Part shown: in pieces, positions 23,347 to 36,160 of the stretch
Numbering within the stretch: the first letter of the stretch is position 1
Layout: every line of letters starts with the position of its first letter
Origin: Desulfonatronum thioautotrophicum
GTDB taxonomy: Bacteria; Desulfobacterota; Desulfovibrionia; Desulfovibrionales; Desulfonatronaceae
NCBI RefSeq assembly: GCF_000934745.1
Contig: NZ_KN882168.1
Coordinates: forward strand, 62,001 to 126,000
DNA: 64,000 bases
Direction: 5' to 3'
The notes under the pieces: model-generated
The model's database searches: none
Seen by the model: only the letters and a program-made list of their open reading frames with translations
What the model was told of the DNA's origin: nothing
Position numbers and translations under genes: made by a program

Positions 23347-24774
23347 CTACTGCCCTGTCTCGCCACCTTCCACAAGCGCTGCCGCTTCCCCGCGGCGCTG
23401 GTTCACCAGCTGGGCGATTGCCAGGGCCGTGACGAAAAACACCAGGCAGAGCAGGACCGAAAGTTGCAGACCAAAACGGACCTGAAGAACCCCCAATCCA
23501 AGAATACCGAAGATGGCCGCCAGCTTGACGGTCATGTTCCAGAAGCCGAAAAATTCGGCTGCCTTGCTTTGCGGCGTCAGCCGGCCCACCAGGGCCCTGG
23601 CCGATGACTGAAGCGAGCCAAGACCGAGTCCGGCCAGGCATCCAGCGCCGAGAAAGACTTGCTGCGCCTCCAGGGAGAGCCCCAGGTTGCGATTGAGCAT
23701 GCCGGTCAATTGCGGTGTCACGGCGATCATGGCCACAGCGGCAATCCAGAGCAGCAGCGTCAGGTTATAGGTGCGCTTGGCTCCGATCCGATCCTGCAAC
23801 AAGCCGAACACCAATGCACCGCCAGCCGCGGCAACCTGGGTCAGGACGAACATCAGCATCTGATACAGCGGATCCCATCGAATGATTTGATCTCCATAGA
23901 TGAAGGCAAAGCTGATGATGATGGACAGCCCGGCCATGGCGAAAAACAGGGATGCCAAAAACATTCCAAGATCCCGAAACCGGTCCAGCCGGCGCAGGGT
24001 CCAGGTCACTCGCTGAAATCCTATCCGCATGAAGGTCTGCTTGGGCAGGGCGGAATGAATGTCCCGATAACCCGACCGTATTTCCGGTTCACGCACCCAA
24101 AGAAAGGTGGGGATCGCGCCCAGGAGGAAAAAGAGTGCTGCCAGGGGCCCCACCAGGCGCAGATTGGCGAAGTTGTCCGTGGCAATGCCTCCCAGACCCA
24201 GCAGCACGATTCCGGTGGCCACCAGCCCGCCCGCATAGCCCAGGGCCCAACCAAAACCGGAAATCCGGCCCAGCTTTTCCGGAGGCCCCAGACTGGGTAA
24301 AAATCCAGCGATAAAGGCCTCTCCCAGTGCGTAGCCAAAATTGGAGATGATGATCAAGGTCATGGCCAGGGCAATCTGCCCGGGAGCGACAAAATACAGG
24401 CAGGCCGTGGTGAACACCGTCAGGAGGTAACTGGCGAAGAGAAACCGCTTTTTGACCGCGGCATAGTCCATGATCGCGCCGCAAACCGGCCCGATGACGA
24501 CCACCAGGGCATAGCTGGCAGCCAGGGAAAGGCTCCAGAGCAGGTTTCCCAGACGGTAGTCCGGTCCGTCACCAACGATCACCCTGGTGAAAACCACCCC
24601 GAAGACCACGGTGATGATCAGCGTGGTGTAGGCTTGGTTGGCCAGGTCGAACATGGCCCAGCCGAAAATTTCCCGTCGCCCGGCCCAAGTGGGGGTGTTG
24701 GATTTTGGAGATAATTCCGCTTTGGAAGAATTCACGAATGACCCGCTTTCCACACTGTCTTCGGAGTTGTTCAA
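23347..24774 (-). CDS. MFS transporter, UMF1/Atg22-like family
   Basis: Protein of 475 aa with about 12 membrane helices. The opening REIFGWAMFDLANQAYTTLI and later FLPSLGPPEKLGRISGFGWALGYAGG are characteristic of bacterial UMF1 transporters related to yeast Atg22. The substrate is unknown. The only initiation codon giving the full N terminus is TTG at 24774, with a GTG at 24753 as an alternative; neither has a strong ribosome binding site. It probably shares a transcript with mtgA. Confidence 0.88.
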   Translation of the reverse strand: MNNSEDSVESGSFVNSSKAELSPKSNTPTWAGRREIFGWAMFDLANQAYTTLIITVVFGVVFTRVIVGDGPDYRLGNLLWSLSLAASYALVVVIGPVCGAIMDYAAVKKRFLFASYLLTVFTTACLYFVAPGQIALAMTLIIISNFGYALGEAFIAGFLPSLGPPEKLGRISGFGWALGYAGGLVATGIVLLGLGGIATDNFANLRLVGPLAALFFLLGAIPTFLWVREPEIRSGYRDIHSALPKQTFMRIGFQRVTWTLRRLDRFRDLGMFLASLFFAMAGLSIIISFAFIYGDQIIRWDPLYQMLMFVLTQVAAAGGALVFGLLQDRIGAKRTYNLTLLLWIAAVAMIAVTPQLTGMLNRNLGLSLEAQQVFLGAGCLAGLGLGSLQSSARALVGRLTPQSKAAEFFGFWNMTVKLAAIFGILGLGVLQVRFGLQLSVLLCLVFFVTALAIAQLVNQRRGEAAALVEGGETGQ

Positions 24775-24886
24775 CGGGCCGTGAAGAAGGAGTTATTGCC
24801 CATGTCCAGGGCAACCATGGATGGCCGCAAGTACAAGTTGGCTCTTCCGATGCGCATATCCCCATTGGGAATGGAGAAGCATACCA

Positions 24887-25747
24887 TTACGTTTCAAGCA
24901 CGATGACCGTTCCGGGTTCGGGCAACGTGGCCGTGACCCCCTCGGCAGTGTTCAGCAGAGCTCGAATTTCCTCGGCCTTCTCGGCGCGGACCTTACGTTG
25001 CACATGAACCAGGGCCAAATGCTTGACCCCGGCACTTCCGGCCAATTCCAGACACCGGGCCACAGTGCCGTGGCCCGGAGGTTCGCCTTCCAGTGCGTAG
25101 GCCTCATGAACGAGCAGGTCCGCACCTTGAGCAAGGCGCTCGGAGGCTGAGGTCGGTCGCCCGTCACCACTGTAAACGAGGGATTTTCCGGCATGGTCCA
25201 GCCGCAGGGTCAGGCACGGAGCCGAGAGACTGTGGGCATTGGCCGCCGTGGACCAACGCATTCCCAACAACTCTCCGCTCATCTCCGGTCCGACGTTCAG
25301 AAAGACAATCGGGAAGTCGATCCGCTCCCGAAATCCGGGATAGGCCAGCTCAAAAGCGGACCAGACCTTGCTTTCCACCCCTTCGGGACCGAAAATGGTC
25401 AACATCTTCTTTCGCCCTTCTTCCCAGAATCGTAGCAGCATCAAAGGCAGTCCCAAAAAATGATCCCCGTGAAAATGGGAGATCCAGATGACATCCGGCT
25501 GAATGACCCATTGGTCGCCACCTCGAAGGCCAGGCTGGTCTTCAGATTCTTTCTCGTCAGCACCTCGAGGGGCATATCGGTAGTAGGCTGTTGGAGCCGT
25601 AAATCCACAGTCCAGGAGAACATGCACGTCCCCGCCCTCCTCAGGCGTCTTGGCTGGCCCGGATGGGCCGGGAAGATAAATCAGCAGCGAGGTATTCGGA
25701 TAGAACTCATCGAAAGCCTCACCGACGCCTAAAAAATAAATCCGCAT
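24887..25747 (-). CDS. Metallo-beta-lactamase-fold hydrolase (RNase Z/arylsulfatase-like)
   Basis: Protein of 286 aa. The zinc motif HFHGDH is at 91-96, with further ligands in AANAHS, VYSGDGRPT and the C-terminal LALVHVQ. It is shorter than tRNase Z and lacks its exosite, so it is best placed among uncharacterised RNase Z-like hydrolases. The start MRIYFLGVGEAF at 25747 is supported by GGAGG six bases upstream. It is followed closely by the mtgA/transporter pair on the same strand and preceded by a lipoprotein gene 72 bases away. Confidence 0.85.
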   Translation of the reverse strand: MRIYFLGVGEAFDEFYPNTSLLIYLPGPSGPAKTPEEGGDVHVLLDCGFTAPTAYYRYAPRGADEKESEDQPGLRGGDQWVIQPDVIWISHFHGDHFLGLPLMLLRFWEEGRKKMLTIFGPEGVESKVWSAFELAYPGFRERIDFPIVFLNVGPEMSGELLGMRWSTAANAHSLSAPCLTLRLDHAGKSLVYSGDGRPTSASERLAQGADLLVHEAYALEGEPPGHGTVARCLELAGSAGVKHLALVHVQRKVRAEKAEEIRALLNTAEGVTATLPEPGTVIVLET

Positions 25748-25819
25748 GTCTCCTCCAGGTTCGCGGCAACACCGTCCTGTGTTCTTCAACTCCCAATGGC
25801 CCGGCCACACTGGCGGAAA

Positions 25820-26737
25820 TTACCGGGTGTCACGCTGAAAGCGGGCCAGCGGGGTTGCTTGCGAGTCAAAAACCGTCAGGGTGTGCTCATGCAACCGGAA
25901 GGTTCGTGTCCTGGCAAGGACATCCAGAAAAGCTGTTTCCAGTTGCATATTCGGACAGACCATCTTGGTCGCCCCAAGTGGTGAAAAAACAAGGCGTCCA
26001 CCGGGATGCAGCGCAAAGCCGCCGGTAAATCGATTACAACCGGCAAAGCCGTGCACCCGCCAGTCGTACAAGGCAAATTGCATCCAGGGGAGTTCCCGGA
26101 CATTGTCCCCATATGCTGGCACATGAGATGCGGGCGCATCGATGCGTTGCTCCAGGAGCTCCTCCAGTCGCCACCCTTCAGAGGCGAACAACACATGGGG
26201 AGACGGCTCGTTCCCATCGGCGATCTTGGTCAGGACATAGAGATCCGCCAGGTTCCCGGTGATGCGTTGCCCCTGGCCGTCCAGGTGAAAAAGTAGATTT
26301 TCACCGACATGGTATTGATCCGCAACATCCAGCCCATCCAGCAATTGGATGGTATTCCCGTCATCCTTCCAGACGAATTGCCCCTGCTGACGAAAGGAGC
26401 GGTCATCCCTGCCCAGATATCGCGTTCTCTGTATAAAGGCCCCGTCTTGGTCCAAAGTGATGAAGGTTTCCAGTCCATCGCAGTCAGCGCAAGGCAATAC
26501 CCCGCCGTATGTCCCATCCCAATCCAGGGCGATCTTTGAGGTGTGTTTGTCCACGACCCACGCTTGCTCTTTGTCTGGGGCCGCACACCCCCAGACTCCA
26601 AGAATCATCAGAAAGATCAGGGTCGCAAACAGGTGCCCACGACACCGTTCCACGGTGCTCCGGCACCCGCAAGCAAGCCCCCCCCAGACACTGAAAATTC
26701 GGCGCAATGTAAATACTATTCTGATCGGCATTGCCAT
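25820..26737 (-). CDS. NlpE-N plus META domain lipoprotein
   Basis: About 305 aa. A basic stretch and hydrophobic helix end in the lipobox LGVWGC, giving a lipid-anchored envelope protein. The next domain resembles NlpE/copper-homeostasis N-terminal domains: DWDGTYGGVLPCADCDGLETFITL with a CxxC. The last third is a META/HslJ-like domain: FAGCNRFTGGF, then GATKMVCPNMQLETAFLDVLART. The combination occurs in envelope-stress lipoproteins. The start at 26737 has GGGAGGGGG just upstream; an ATG at 26731 is also possible. The N terminus is unusually long before the lipobox, so a later start remains possible. Confidence 0.85.
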   Translation of the reverse strand: MAMPIRIVFTLRRIFSVWGGLACGCRSTVERCRGHLFATLIFLMILGVWGCAAPDKEQAWVVDKHTSKIALDWDGTYGGVLPCADCDGLETFITLDQDGAFIQRTRYLGRDDRSFRQQGQFVWKDDGNTIQLLDGLDVADQYHVGENLLFHLDGQGQRITGNLADLYVLTKIADGNEPSPHVLFASEGWRLEELLEQRIDAPASHVPAYGDNVRELPWMQFALYDWRVHGFAGCNRFTGGFALHPGGRLVFSPLGATKMVCPNMQLETAFLDVLARTRTFRLHEHTLTVFDSQATPLARFQRDTR

Positions 26738-26795
26738 TCCCCCTCCCTCATGATAGTATGGAACATCCATGAAAATTGAGCAAGGAGGAACCCCA

Positions 26796-27152
26796 ATGCC
26801 CATATCCGGCATTTCAGGACTGCCCCCAATGCACGGCCCAGTTCATGGGCAAAGCTCCGGGCAACAGACCGGCCCAGAATTTGGCGCGGATGTCGTCAGC
26901 AGAACAATGGACCATCTAAACAACGTTCCCCCCACGGCCCCGGGGCATGGCCCCGGCCCATTCGCCTCGGTTCCGATGGACCAGCAAACCTTTGGCGCCG
27001 CGGTGGTGGACAAGACCCTCGAATACATGAATTATGGACAAAATGCCGCTGGAGGCGACAAGGACGGCATGAGCCAAACCTACGATTTTGCCAAAAACGT
27101 TCTCGGTGCCCATGCCACGGGGCGGGGCGCCATTGCCAATATTATTGCCTGA
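26796..27152 (+). CDS. Hypothetical protein with duplicated FGADVVxxTMDHLN motif, 118 aa
   Basis: Start at 26796 is supported by AAGGAGG eight bases upstream. The protein is rich in Gly/Pro, with two related motifs: FGADVVSRTMDHLN and FGAAVVDKTLEYMN, suggesting an internal duplication. No signal peptide or membrane helix. It is divergent from the lipoprotein gene. It resembles short uncharacterised proteins of sulfate reducers; no function can be given. Confidence 0.7.
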   Translation: MPISGISGLPPMHGPVHGQSSGQQTGPEFGADVVSRTMDHLNNVPPTAPGHGPGPFASVPMDQQTFGAAVVDKTLEYMNYGQNAAGGDKDGMSQTYDFAKNVLGAHATGRGAIANIIA

Positions 27153-27176
27153 TTCACCTCCAACCCCCTCCTGATG

Positions 27177-27217
27177 CCATGCGGGCGGCCCCGCCTCGCA
27201 CCGCGCCGCCCGCATGG
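27177..27217 (+). terminator. Hairpin terminator after the 118-aa gene
   Basis: CCATGCGGGCGG (27177-27188) and CCGCCCGCATGG (27206-27217) are perfect 12-base inverted arms with a 17-base loop, followed by ttt. It lies 25 bases past the stop codon. Confidence 0.65.
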
Positions 27218-27377
27218 TTTCCCCGTCTCCCCCACGGCTTGTCCGGCTTGAAGTCAGGATTGCCATCGAAATCAACGCATGCCGTTATACATGATTGTGA
27301 TTGCAATCTGGATTGCTCGTGATACATCCAGATCGGAGTAATCCCCTCATAACCGCCATGAGGACAGCGTACCTGCC

Positions 27378-27680
27378 ATGCACCCTGTTTTGGAAACGGT
27401 CTTGGCCTTTGCCGGGATGCTCGGCGTTGTCTGTTTTGCCGTAGGCAAGCTCTTGACCAGATCCCTCGGCGTACCGATCGCAGCTCCAGGATATGCCCAG
27501 GTGTCTCTCTATTTTGGACTGATGACGTGGACCATCCTGTTCCTGCTCCGCCATGACGTGGTGACGGTTGTCGGCTTGTTGCTGGCCATGGCCCTCCTTT
27601 ACCGCCGACACCGTCATCTTGCCCGCATCAATACATGCGCGGTGCAAACTGACAAGTCCGCCACTCCCACCCGGAGCTGA
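27378..27680 (+). CDS. Hypothetical small membrane protein, 100 aa
   Basis: Two or three hydrophobic segments (about 5-27, 37-57, 61-77) alternate with basic residues such as LLRHD and RRHRHLAR, as in inner-membrane proteins. No family recognised, and only a weak ribosome binding site. The overlapping minus-strand ORF has no such structure, so this strand is preferred. Confidence 0.45.
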   Translation: MHPVLETVLAFAGMLGVVCFAVGKLLTRSLGVPIAAPGYAQVSLYFGLMTWTILFLLRHDVVTVVGLLLAMALLYRRHRHLARINTCAVQTDKSATPTRS

Positions 27681-27766
27681 AGCGGCTGGGCAGACCAACG
27701 TTCTGCCCAACTTTCCGCCAACACTACAGCGACACTTCCATTATTTATCCTCTGACCAGGATGTTC

Positions 27767-27852
27767 AACCACGGGGCACACGGGGAGCACGGGGAAAGAA
27801 CACCAATATTTTTCAAAATATTTTCCCTGTGTTCCCCGTGATCCCAGTGGTT
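27767..27852. repeat. 86-bp imperfect palindromic element with CACGGGG units
   Basis: The left arm 27767-27797 has three CACGGGG units spaced nine bases apart, and the right arm 27822-27852 is its imperfect complement. The centre is a perfect AATATTTT-TC-AAAATATT stem at 27805-27822. The whole can fold into one long hairpin. Probably a MITE or REP-type repeat between two genes. Confidence 0.75.
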
Positions 27853-27967
27853 AAATCTTCAGCAGGATCGGCTGATGCCCAAAAAATGTCGTTCTAGTGC
27901 TAATGTTCCACCGACTATCCGCCGACTGCCCCCCTGTTCCGGGGCACCGTAGCCTGGCCCTTTGAAT

Positions 27968-28732
27968 TCACGCCACGGTCACTTCCGACAGGTCCGCAAC
28001 AACCACGTCCGCTCCATTGCGCCGCAACGCTTCCGGATCACTGCCCCGGTTGACTCCGATGACCAATCCGAATTTTCCGGCCTTTCCGGCCTGCACGCCG
28101 GAAATGGCGTCTTCCACCACCACTGCCCGGGGAATCTCCACGCCCAATTCCTCCGCGGCGCGCCAAAAAATGTCCGGTGCCGGCTTCCCCTTGATGCCCA
28201 GTTCCAGGGAATCCACGCCGTCCACCTTGACCTCGAACAGTTCAAGTACATTGGCTGAGCGCAAGATGGCTTCGGCATTCTTGCTGGAGGAAATAATTGC
28301 GGTCTTGATGTTTGCAGCGTGCAACTTTCGGATCAAATCCAACGTGCCTGGATAGGCCACGGCCCCCTCCTCCTTCAGCAGCTTACCAAATAATTCGTTC
28401 TTCCAGTTGCCCAGGGCAAATACGGAGTCCATGCCCGGTTCATCCTCCAGGGAGCCCTCTGGCAGGGAAATTCCCCGGGAGGCCAGAAAGCTGCGCACCC
28501 CGTCAAAACGTGGTTTACCATCCACATACTCCAGATAGTCCCGTCCCAGGTCAAAAGGTTCCTGTTTGTCCCCGGTTTTGCGGGCATGCTCTTCCAGAAA
28601 TCGATCGAACATCTCCTTCCAGGACTTGCCGTGCAGCCCCGCTGTATCGGTAACGACCCCGTCCATGTCGAAAATGACGGCATCAAAGCGGTCCTTGGTC
28701 AGTACCTTGGCAGACGTGCTGGAATTGGTCAT
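27968..28732 (-). CDS. HAD-superfamily hydrolase, beta-phosphoglucomutase family
   Basis: Protein of 254 aa. HAD motif I is FDMDGVVTDT, motif II is IISSSKNA, motif III lysine is in GIKGKPAPDIF, and motif IV is VVVEDAISGV. The cap domain after motif I and the spacing fit the beta-phosphoglucomutase subfamily. Substrate is not certain; hexose phosphate or a trehalose-type sugar is plausible because trehalose genes occur later in the window. Three ATGs follow AAGGAG; the third, at 28732, has the best spacing. Confidence 0.88.
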   Translation of the reverse strand: MTNSSTSAKVLTKDRFDAVIFDMDGVVTDTAGLHGKSWKEMFDRFLEEHARKTGDKQEPFDLGRDYLEYVDGKPRFDGVRSFLASRGISLPEGSLEDEPGMDSVFALGNWKNELFGKLLKEEGAVAYPGTLDLIRKLHAANIKTAIISSSKNAEAILRSANVLELFEVKVDGVDSLELGIKGKPAPDIFWRAAEELGVEIPRAVVVEDAISGVQAGKAGKFGLVIGVNRGSDPEALRRNGADVVVADLSEVTVA

Positions 28733-28769
28733 CATCATCTCCTTGCGTAAACTATCGGTTTAGCAGTCC

Positions 28770-28923
28770 GTTGAAAAAACCCCCAATTGCTGCGTCGTTG
28801 CTCCGGCACTTACATTTGTCAAAAACGCTTTCTCGTATTTCGTTACGAGACTCTCCTGTAAGTGCTGGATTGCTCCTTGCACTTGGGATTTTTGAACGAA
28901 CTGAGGATAAGGACTTTTTCAAC
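28770..28923. repeat. 154-bp MITE-like inverted-repeat element
   Basis: Terminal inverted repeats GTTGAAAAA (28770-28778) and TTTTTCAAC (28915-28923). Nested inside are GCACTTACA/TGTAAGTGC (28806-28814, 28857-28865) and TCTCGTA/TACGAGA (28831-28837, 28844-28850). The CTGCGTCGTTGCTCCGGC segment is of a kind I associate with dispersed repeats in delta-proteobacteria. It lies between the divergent HAD and EamA genes and is read as false N-terminal coding by the open frame of the latter. Confidence 0.75.
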
Positions 28924-28995
28924 ACTCAGTTCGTCAAGTGCGGTTTGACACCCTCAGTGACTCGTGGCAGAGGGCGGCCAAGCCTTGCAAATAGA

Positions 28996-29958
28996 GTGTG
29001 CATACCATGGAACAGGCTCAGGGGGTATCTGCAGTTGGGCGGTGTTGATCGGCTGGCCACCGGAGCGCTGGTTTTGGCCACGGTTCTTTGGGCCGGATCG
29101 TTTATTGCCATGAAATTGGCCATAGATGTCTATGGTCCGATGTTTGTGGTCTTTGCCCGGCTGGTTCTGGCCAGCGGGTGTTTGCTTCTTTTGGTGGGCC
29201 GCTTCAAATCCGAGCGGTACCAGCGCGGGGACTGGAAACTGTTGTTGTTCATGGCCCTGTGCGAGCCTTGCCTGTACTTTGTCTGCGAGGGGTTGGCCCT
29301 GACCTATACCAGCGCCTCCCAGGCCGGAATGATCGTGGCCTTGCTGCCGCTGATGGTGGCCGTATCTGCCTGGGTGGTGCTTAAAGAGCGTCTGCGGCCG
29401 AAAACCTGGTTCGGCTTTCTGCTGGCCATTTCCGGGGTGATCTGGCTGACCCTGCTCTCGGAAAGCACCGAGAGCGCACCCAACCCCATGCTGGGCAATT
29501 TTCTGGAATTTCTCGCCATGTGCTGCGCCACCGGGAGCATGATTGCCTTGAAAAAACTCTGCACCCGCTTCAGCCCTCTGTTCTTGACCACGGTGCAGGC
29601 CTTTGTCGGATGCATATTTTTTCTGCCGATCCTCTTTTTTCCCGGCACCCCCCTTCCGGACTCCTTTCACTTGGGCGCCGTGCTCTCCATTCTGTATCTC
29701 GGGATTGGGGTGACCATCGTGGCCTACTGGCTTTACAATTTCGGGATCAGCCGGATACCGGCCGGCCAGGCCTCGATCTTCGTCAATCTGATCCCTGTGA
29801 TCACCCTGTTTTTGGGATGGCTGATCCTTGGCGAGCGACTGGTCCCCTTGCAGTATGCGGCCTCGTTGCTGGTCCTGGCCGGGGTATTTCTCAGCCAGGG
29901 CAGTCAGACCCCGCCCCGGTCGGTGCCAGTGACCGTGAAACCGCGACCCCGGCAGTAG
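28996..29958 (+). CDS. EamA-family (DMT) transporter
   Basis: About 320 aa with ten hydrophobic helices in two EamA repeats: the first begins ATGALVLATVLWAGSFIAMKLAI, the second NFLEFLAMCCATGSMIALKK, with IPAGQASIFVNLIPVITLFLGWLILGE near the end. Such proteins export metabolites or amino acids. The frame is open back to 28771, but that stretch is the MITE-like element, so the start must be after 28923. GTG 28996 is my choice; no good ribosome binding site is seen, and the element may have removed the original start. Confidence 0.82.
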   Translation: MCIPWNRLRGYLQLGGVDRLATGALVLATVLWAGSFIAMKLAIDVYGPMFVVFARLVLASGCLLLLVGRFKSERYQRGDWKLLLFMALCEPCLYFVCEGLALTYTSASQAGMIVALLPLMVAVSAWVVLKERLRPKTWFGFLLAISGVIWLTLLSESTESAPNPMLGNFLEFLAMCCATGSMIALKKLCTRFSPLFLTTVQAFVGCIFFLPILFFPGTPLPDSFHLGAVLSILYLGIGVTIVAYWLYNFGISRIPAGQASIFVNLIPVITLFLGWLILGERLVPLQYAASLLVLAGVFLSQGSQTPPRSVPVTVKPRPRQ

Positions 29959-29962
29959 CCGA

Positions 29963-31513
29963 TCAGCGCACTCCAAGGTACATGCGCAGCAGTCCGAAGA
30001 GAAAAAGAGTTATCGCGATGGCTCGCCCATAGTCCAGATCCAGCAAGAGGATAAAAAACGCGGTGATTATGCACAAAAAACCGCCAACCAATGGCCGCAA
30101 CAACCCCCTGATCCGCTCGTTGATCTGATCGATGGTGTGCCGGGAAATCTTGATCTGCAGCTTTTGTTCGCTGAGATCGGTGATGATCGTTTTCACCCGC
30201 TTGAAGGTCAGCGGCAGGGTGCTGATTTCCCGCCGGACCTGGCTGACCAGACCCTGATCAAAGCCCAGGGCCTTGGGCAGCTTTTCCCGGAGCACGGGCA
30301 GGATGTCCTTCACCCCGTTAAAATTTTCCACGTAATTGGTGCCCAGACCCTCGATGAGCGTGCTGGCCCGCAGCACATAGACCACCTCTTGGGGCATCTT
30401 GAACGGCGTTTCCTTCATGGAAAACAACACGTCCAGGGCCAGACTCTGCATGCTGGCAGCGTCCAGATCGATGTTCCCGAAAATGTCGAACATCCGCTCG
30501 GCGAACTCCAGCATTTCCTCGGGCGGAGCCGTGGGCGTGATCACCCCCAGACGCTCACAGGCCGCAATAAATAACTCAAAATCCCTGGCTGAAGCCGCAT
30601 CCACCATCTCGATCATGGCCATCTTGGAAGAGTTGGTCAGGCGCTTGACCATGCCGAAATCCAGGAGGATCAGGGTTCCGTCATCGCCCACGAACAGATT
30701 CCCCGGGTGCGGGTCGGCGTGAAAAAGCCCCTTGACCAGCATCTGCTCGGTATAGAAATCCACCAGCGTGTCCATGATCCGGTCAAAGGGTATCCCCAGA
30801 CGCTCCAGCCCGGCGGCGTCATCCACCCGCACGCCGTGTTCAAAACTCATCACCAGGGCGTCATGGTTGCTGTAGCTGGGGTAGTAGGTGGGAAAGCGCA
30901 CGTCTTTGCGTGTATACATCTCCCGGAACTTGCGCAGATTGTCCCGTTCGATGGACATATCCACTTCCTTGAGGATCATGGCCGAAAACTCGGTCAACAC
31001 GGCCTCCAGGGAATTGCGGGTGTACATGCTGAAGAACGGACGGAACAGGCCCAGGAAGAACTCCAGAATGCGAATGTCCACCTGGACCTTGCGCTCGATG
31101 TCCAGTCGGCGGATCTTCACCGCCACCTCGGTTCCGTCGGCCAGTTGGGCCCAGTGGACCTGGCCAATGGACGCACTGGCCATGGGCTGGGGCTCAAACC
31201 GGATAAATGGCGGAGCATCCCCAAAGGCCCGCTGGTACATGGTGTCCAGATCAGCCTGGCTCATGGGCGCGACCTCGTCATGAATGGTGCGCAACTCCAC
31301 TAGGTACTCTTCGGTAAAAAAATCCGCCCGCGTGGCCAGGACCTGGGCCAGCTTGATGAAGCTGACGCCCAGATCCAGAACGGTCTTTTTCAAGGCCGCG
31401 GGCCCCAGGGGCGGAATGAAGAGGATGTGTCGGCGCTTTAGGACCGTGGCGAAAATGGTCGCCAGGAACCGAAACGCACCCCAAATCCGCTGCGGAGCGT
31501 AATAGCTACGCAT
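29963..31513 (-). CDS. UbiB/ABC1/AarF-family atypical kinase
   Basis: Protein of 516 aa. Seen are SFIKLAQVLATR (position of the family KxGQ motif, here KLAQ), the alanine-rich loop MASASIGQVH, EVAVKIRR (ATP lysine), HADPHPGNLF and LLDFGMVKRL (metal-binding aspartate), and two C-terminal membrane helices (GGFLCIITAFFILLL and AIAITLFLFGLLRMYLG). Family members support quinone or lipid metabolism at the membrane. The start overlaps the small helical protein gene by eight bases, so the two are coupled. The G-to-A change in KxGQ is worth noting. Confidence 0.9.
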   Translation of the reverse strand: MRSYYAPQRIWGAFRFLATIFATVLKRRHILFIPPLGPAALKKTVLDLGVSFIKLAQVLATRADFFTEEYLVELRTIHDEVAPMSQADLDTMYQRAFGDAPPFIRFEPQPMASASIGQVHWAQLADGTEVAVKIRRLDIERKVQVDIRILEFFLGLFRPFFSMYTRNSLEAVLTEFSAMILKEVDMSIERDNLRKFREMYTRKDVRFPTYYPSYSNHDALVMSFEHGVRVDDAAGLERLGIPFDRIMDTLVDFYTEQMLVKGLFHADPHPGNLFVGDDGTLILLDFGMVKRLTNSSKMAMIEMVDAASARDFELFIAACERLGVITPTAPPEEMLEFAERMFDIFGNIDLDAASMQSLALDVLFSMKETPFKMPQEVVYVLRASTLIEGLGTNYVENFNGVKDILPVLREKLPKALGFDQGLVSQVRREISTLPLTFKRVKTIITDLSEQKLQIKISRHTIDQINERIRGLLRPLVGGFLCIITAFFILLLDLDYGRAIAITLFLFGLLRMYLGVR

Positions 31514-31784
31514 TCCGACTGAGCAGCAACGCCTTGATTTCGGCAATGTCCTCCTTGGTGGCCAGTCCCAATTCCTTGGCAGCTTCGGAAACCTTTTCCT
31601 TGATCCTGGCATCCAGGGCGTCCGTTTCCTGCTGGGCCCGCTGCTGGGCTTCCTCCACAAAACGATTCAACTCTTCCTTGCTGATGGTTCCCAATTGCTC
31701 CAGATCCTTCAACTGGGCCTCGACCTTCTCTTTTGCCATGAAAGCCGCCCCCAAACCAATATGCAACAAATCCGTAGGCTTCAT
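31506..31784 (-). CDS. Phasin-like small helical protein, 92 aa
   Basis: Start at 31784 is set by AGAGGGA upstream. The protein begins with LLHIGLGAAFMAKEKVEAQLKDLEQLGTISKEEL and continues as one long charged helix ending in DIAEIKALL. This is the phasin/PhaE-like pattern that often accompanies UbiB-type kinases. Longer N-terminal extensions of the open frame have no homology. Likely a regulatory or membrane-tether partner of the kinase encoded just downstream. Confidence 0.82.
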   Translation of the reverse strand: MKPTDLLHIGLGAAFMAKEKVEAQLKDLEQLGTISKEELNRFVEEAQQRAQQETDALDARIKEKVSEAAKELGLATKEDIAEIKALLLSRNA

Positions 31785-36032
<4,248 letters not shown>

Positions 36033-36066
36033 TCTCCAGATCCATCGCGGTTCTTTCAAAGACGAA

Positions 36067-36115
36067 CAAACACCAACGCCGGGCCTGTTATCAACAGGCC
36101 CGGCGTTGGTGTTTG
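36067..36115 (+). terminator. Strong hairpin after pyruvate oxidoreductase
   Basis: Perfect 23-base inverted arms (36067-36089 and 36093-36115) with a three-base loop, 35 bases after the stop. The left side is A-rich (acaaac), so it can serve convergent genes on both strands. Confidence 0.88.
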
Positions 36116-36160
36116 CAGCTATGGCCTGCCTGCTTGGGCGGCCATGAAAAGACGTGACTG

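Noticed and set aside
28771-28995. N-terminal extension of the EamA transporter
   Set aside because: This part is the inverted-repeat element and has no transporter homology, so it is not coding.
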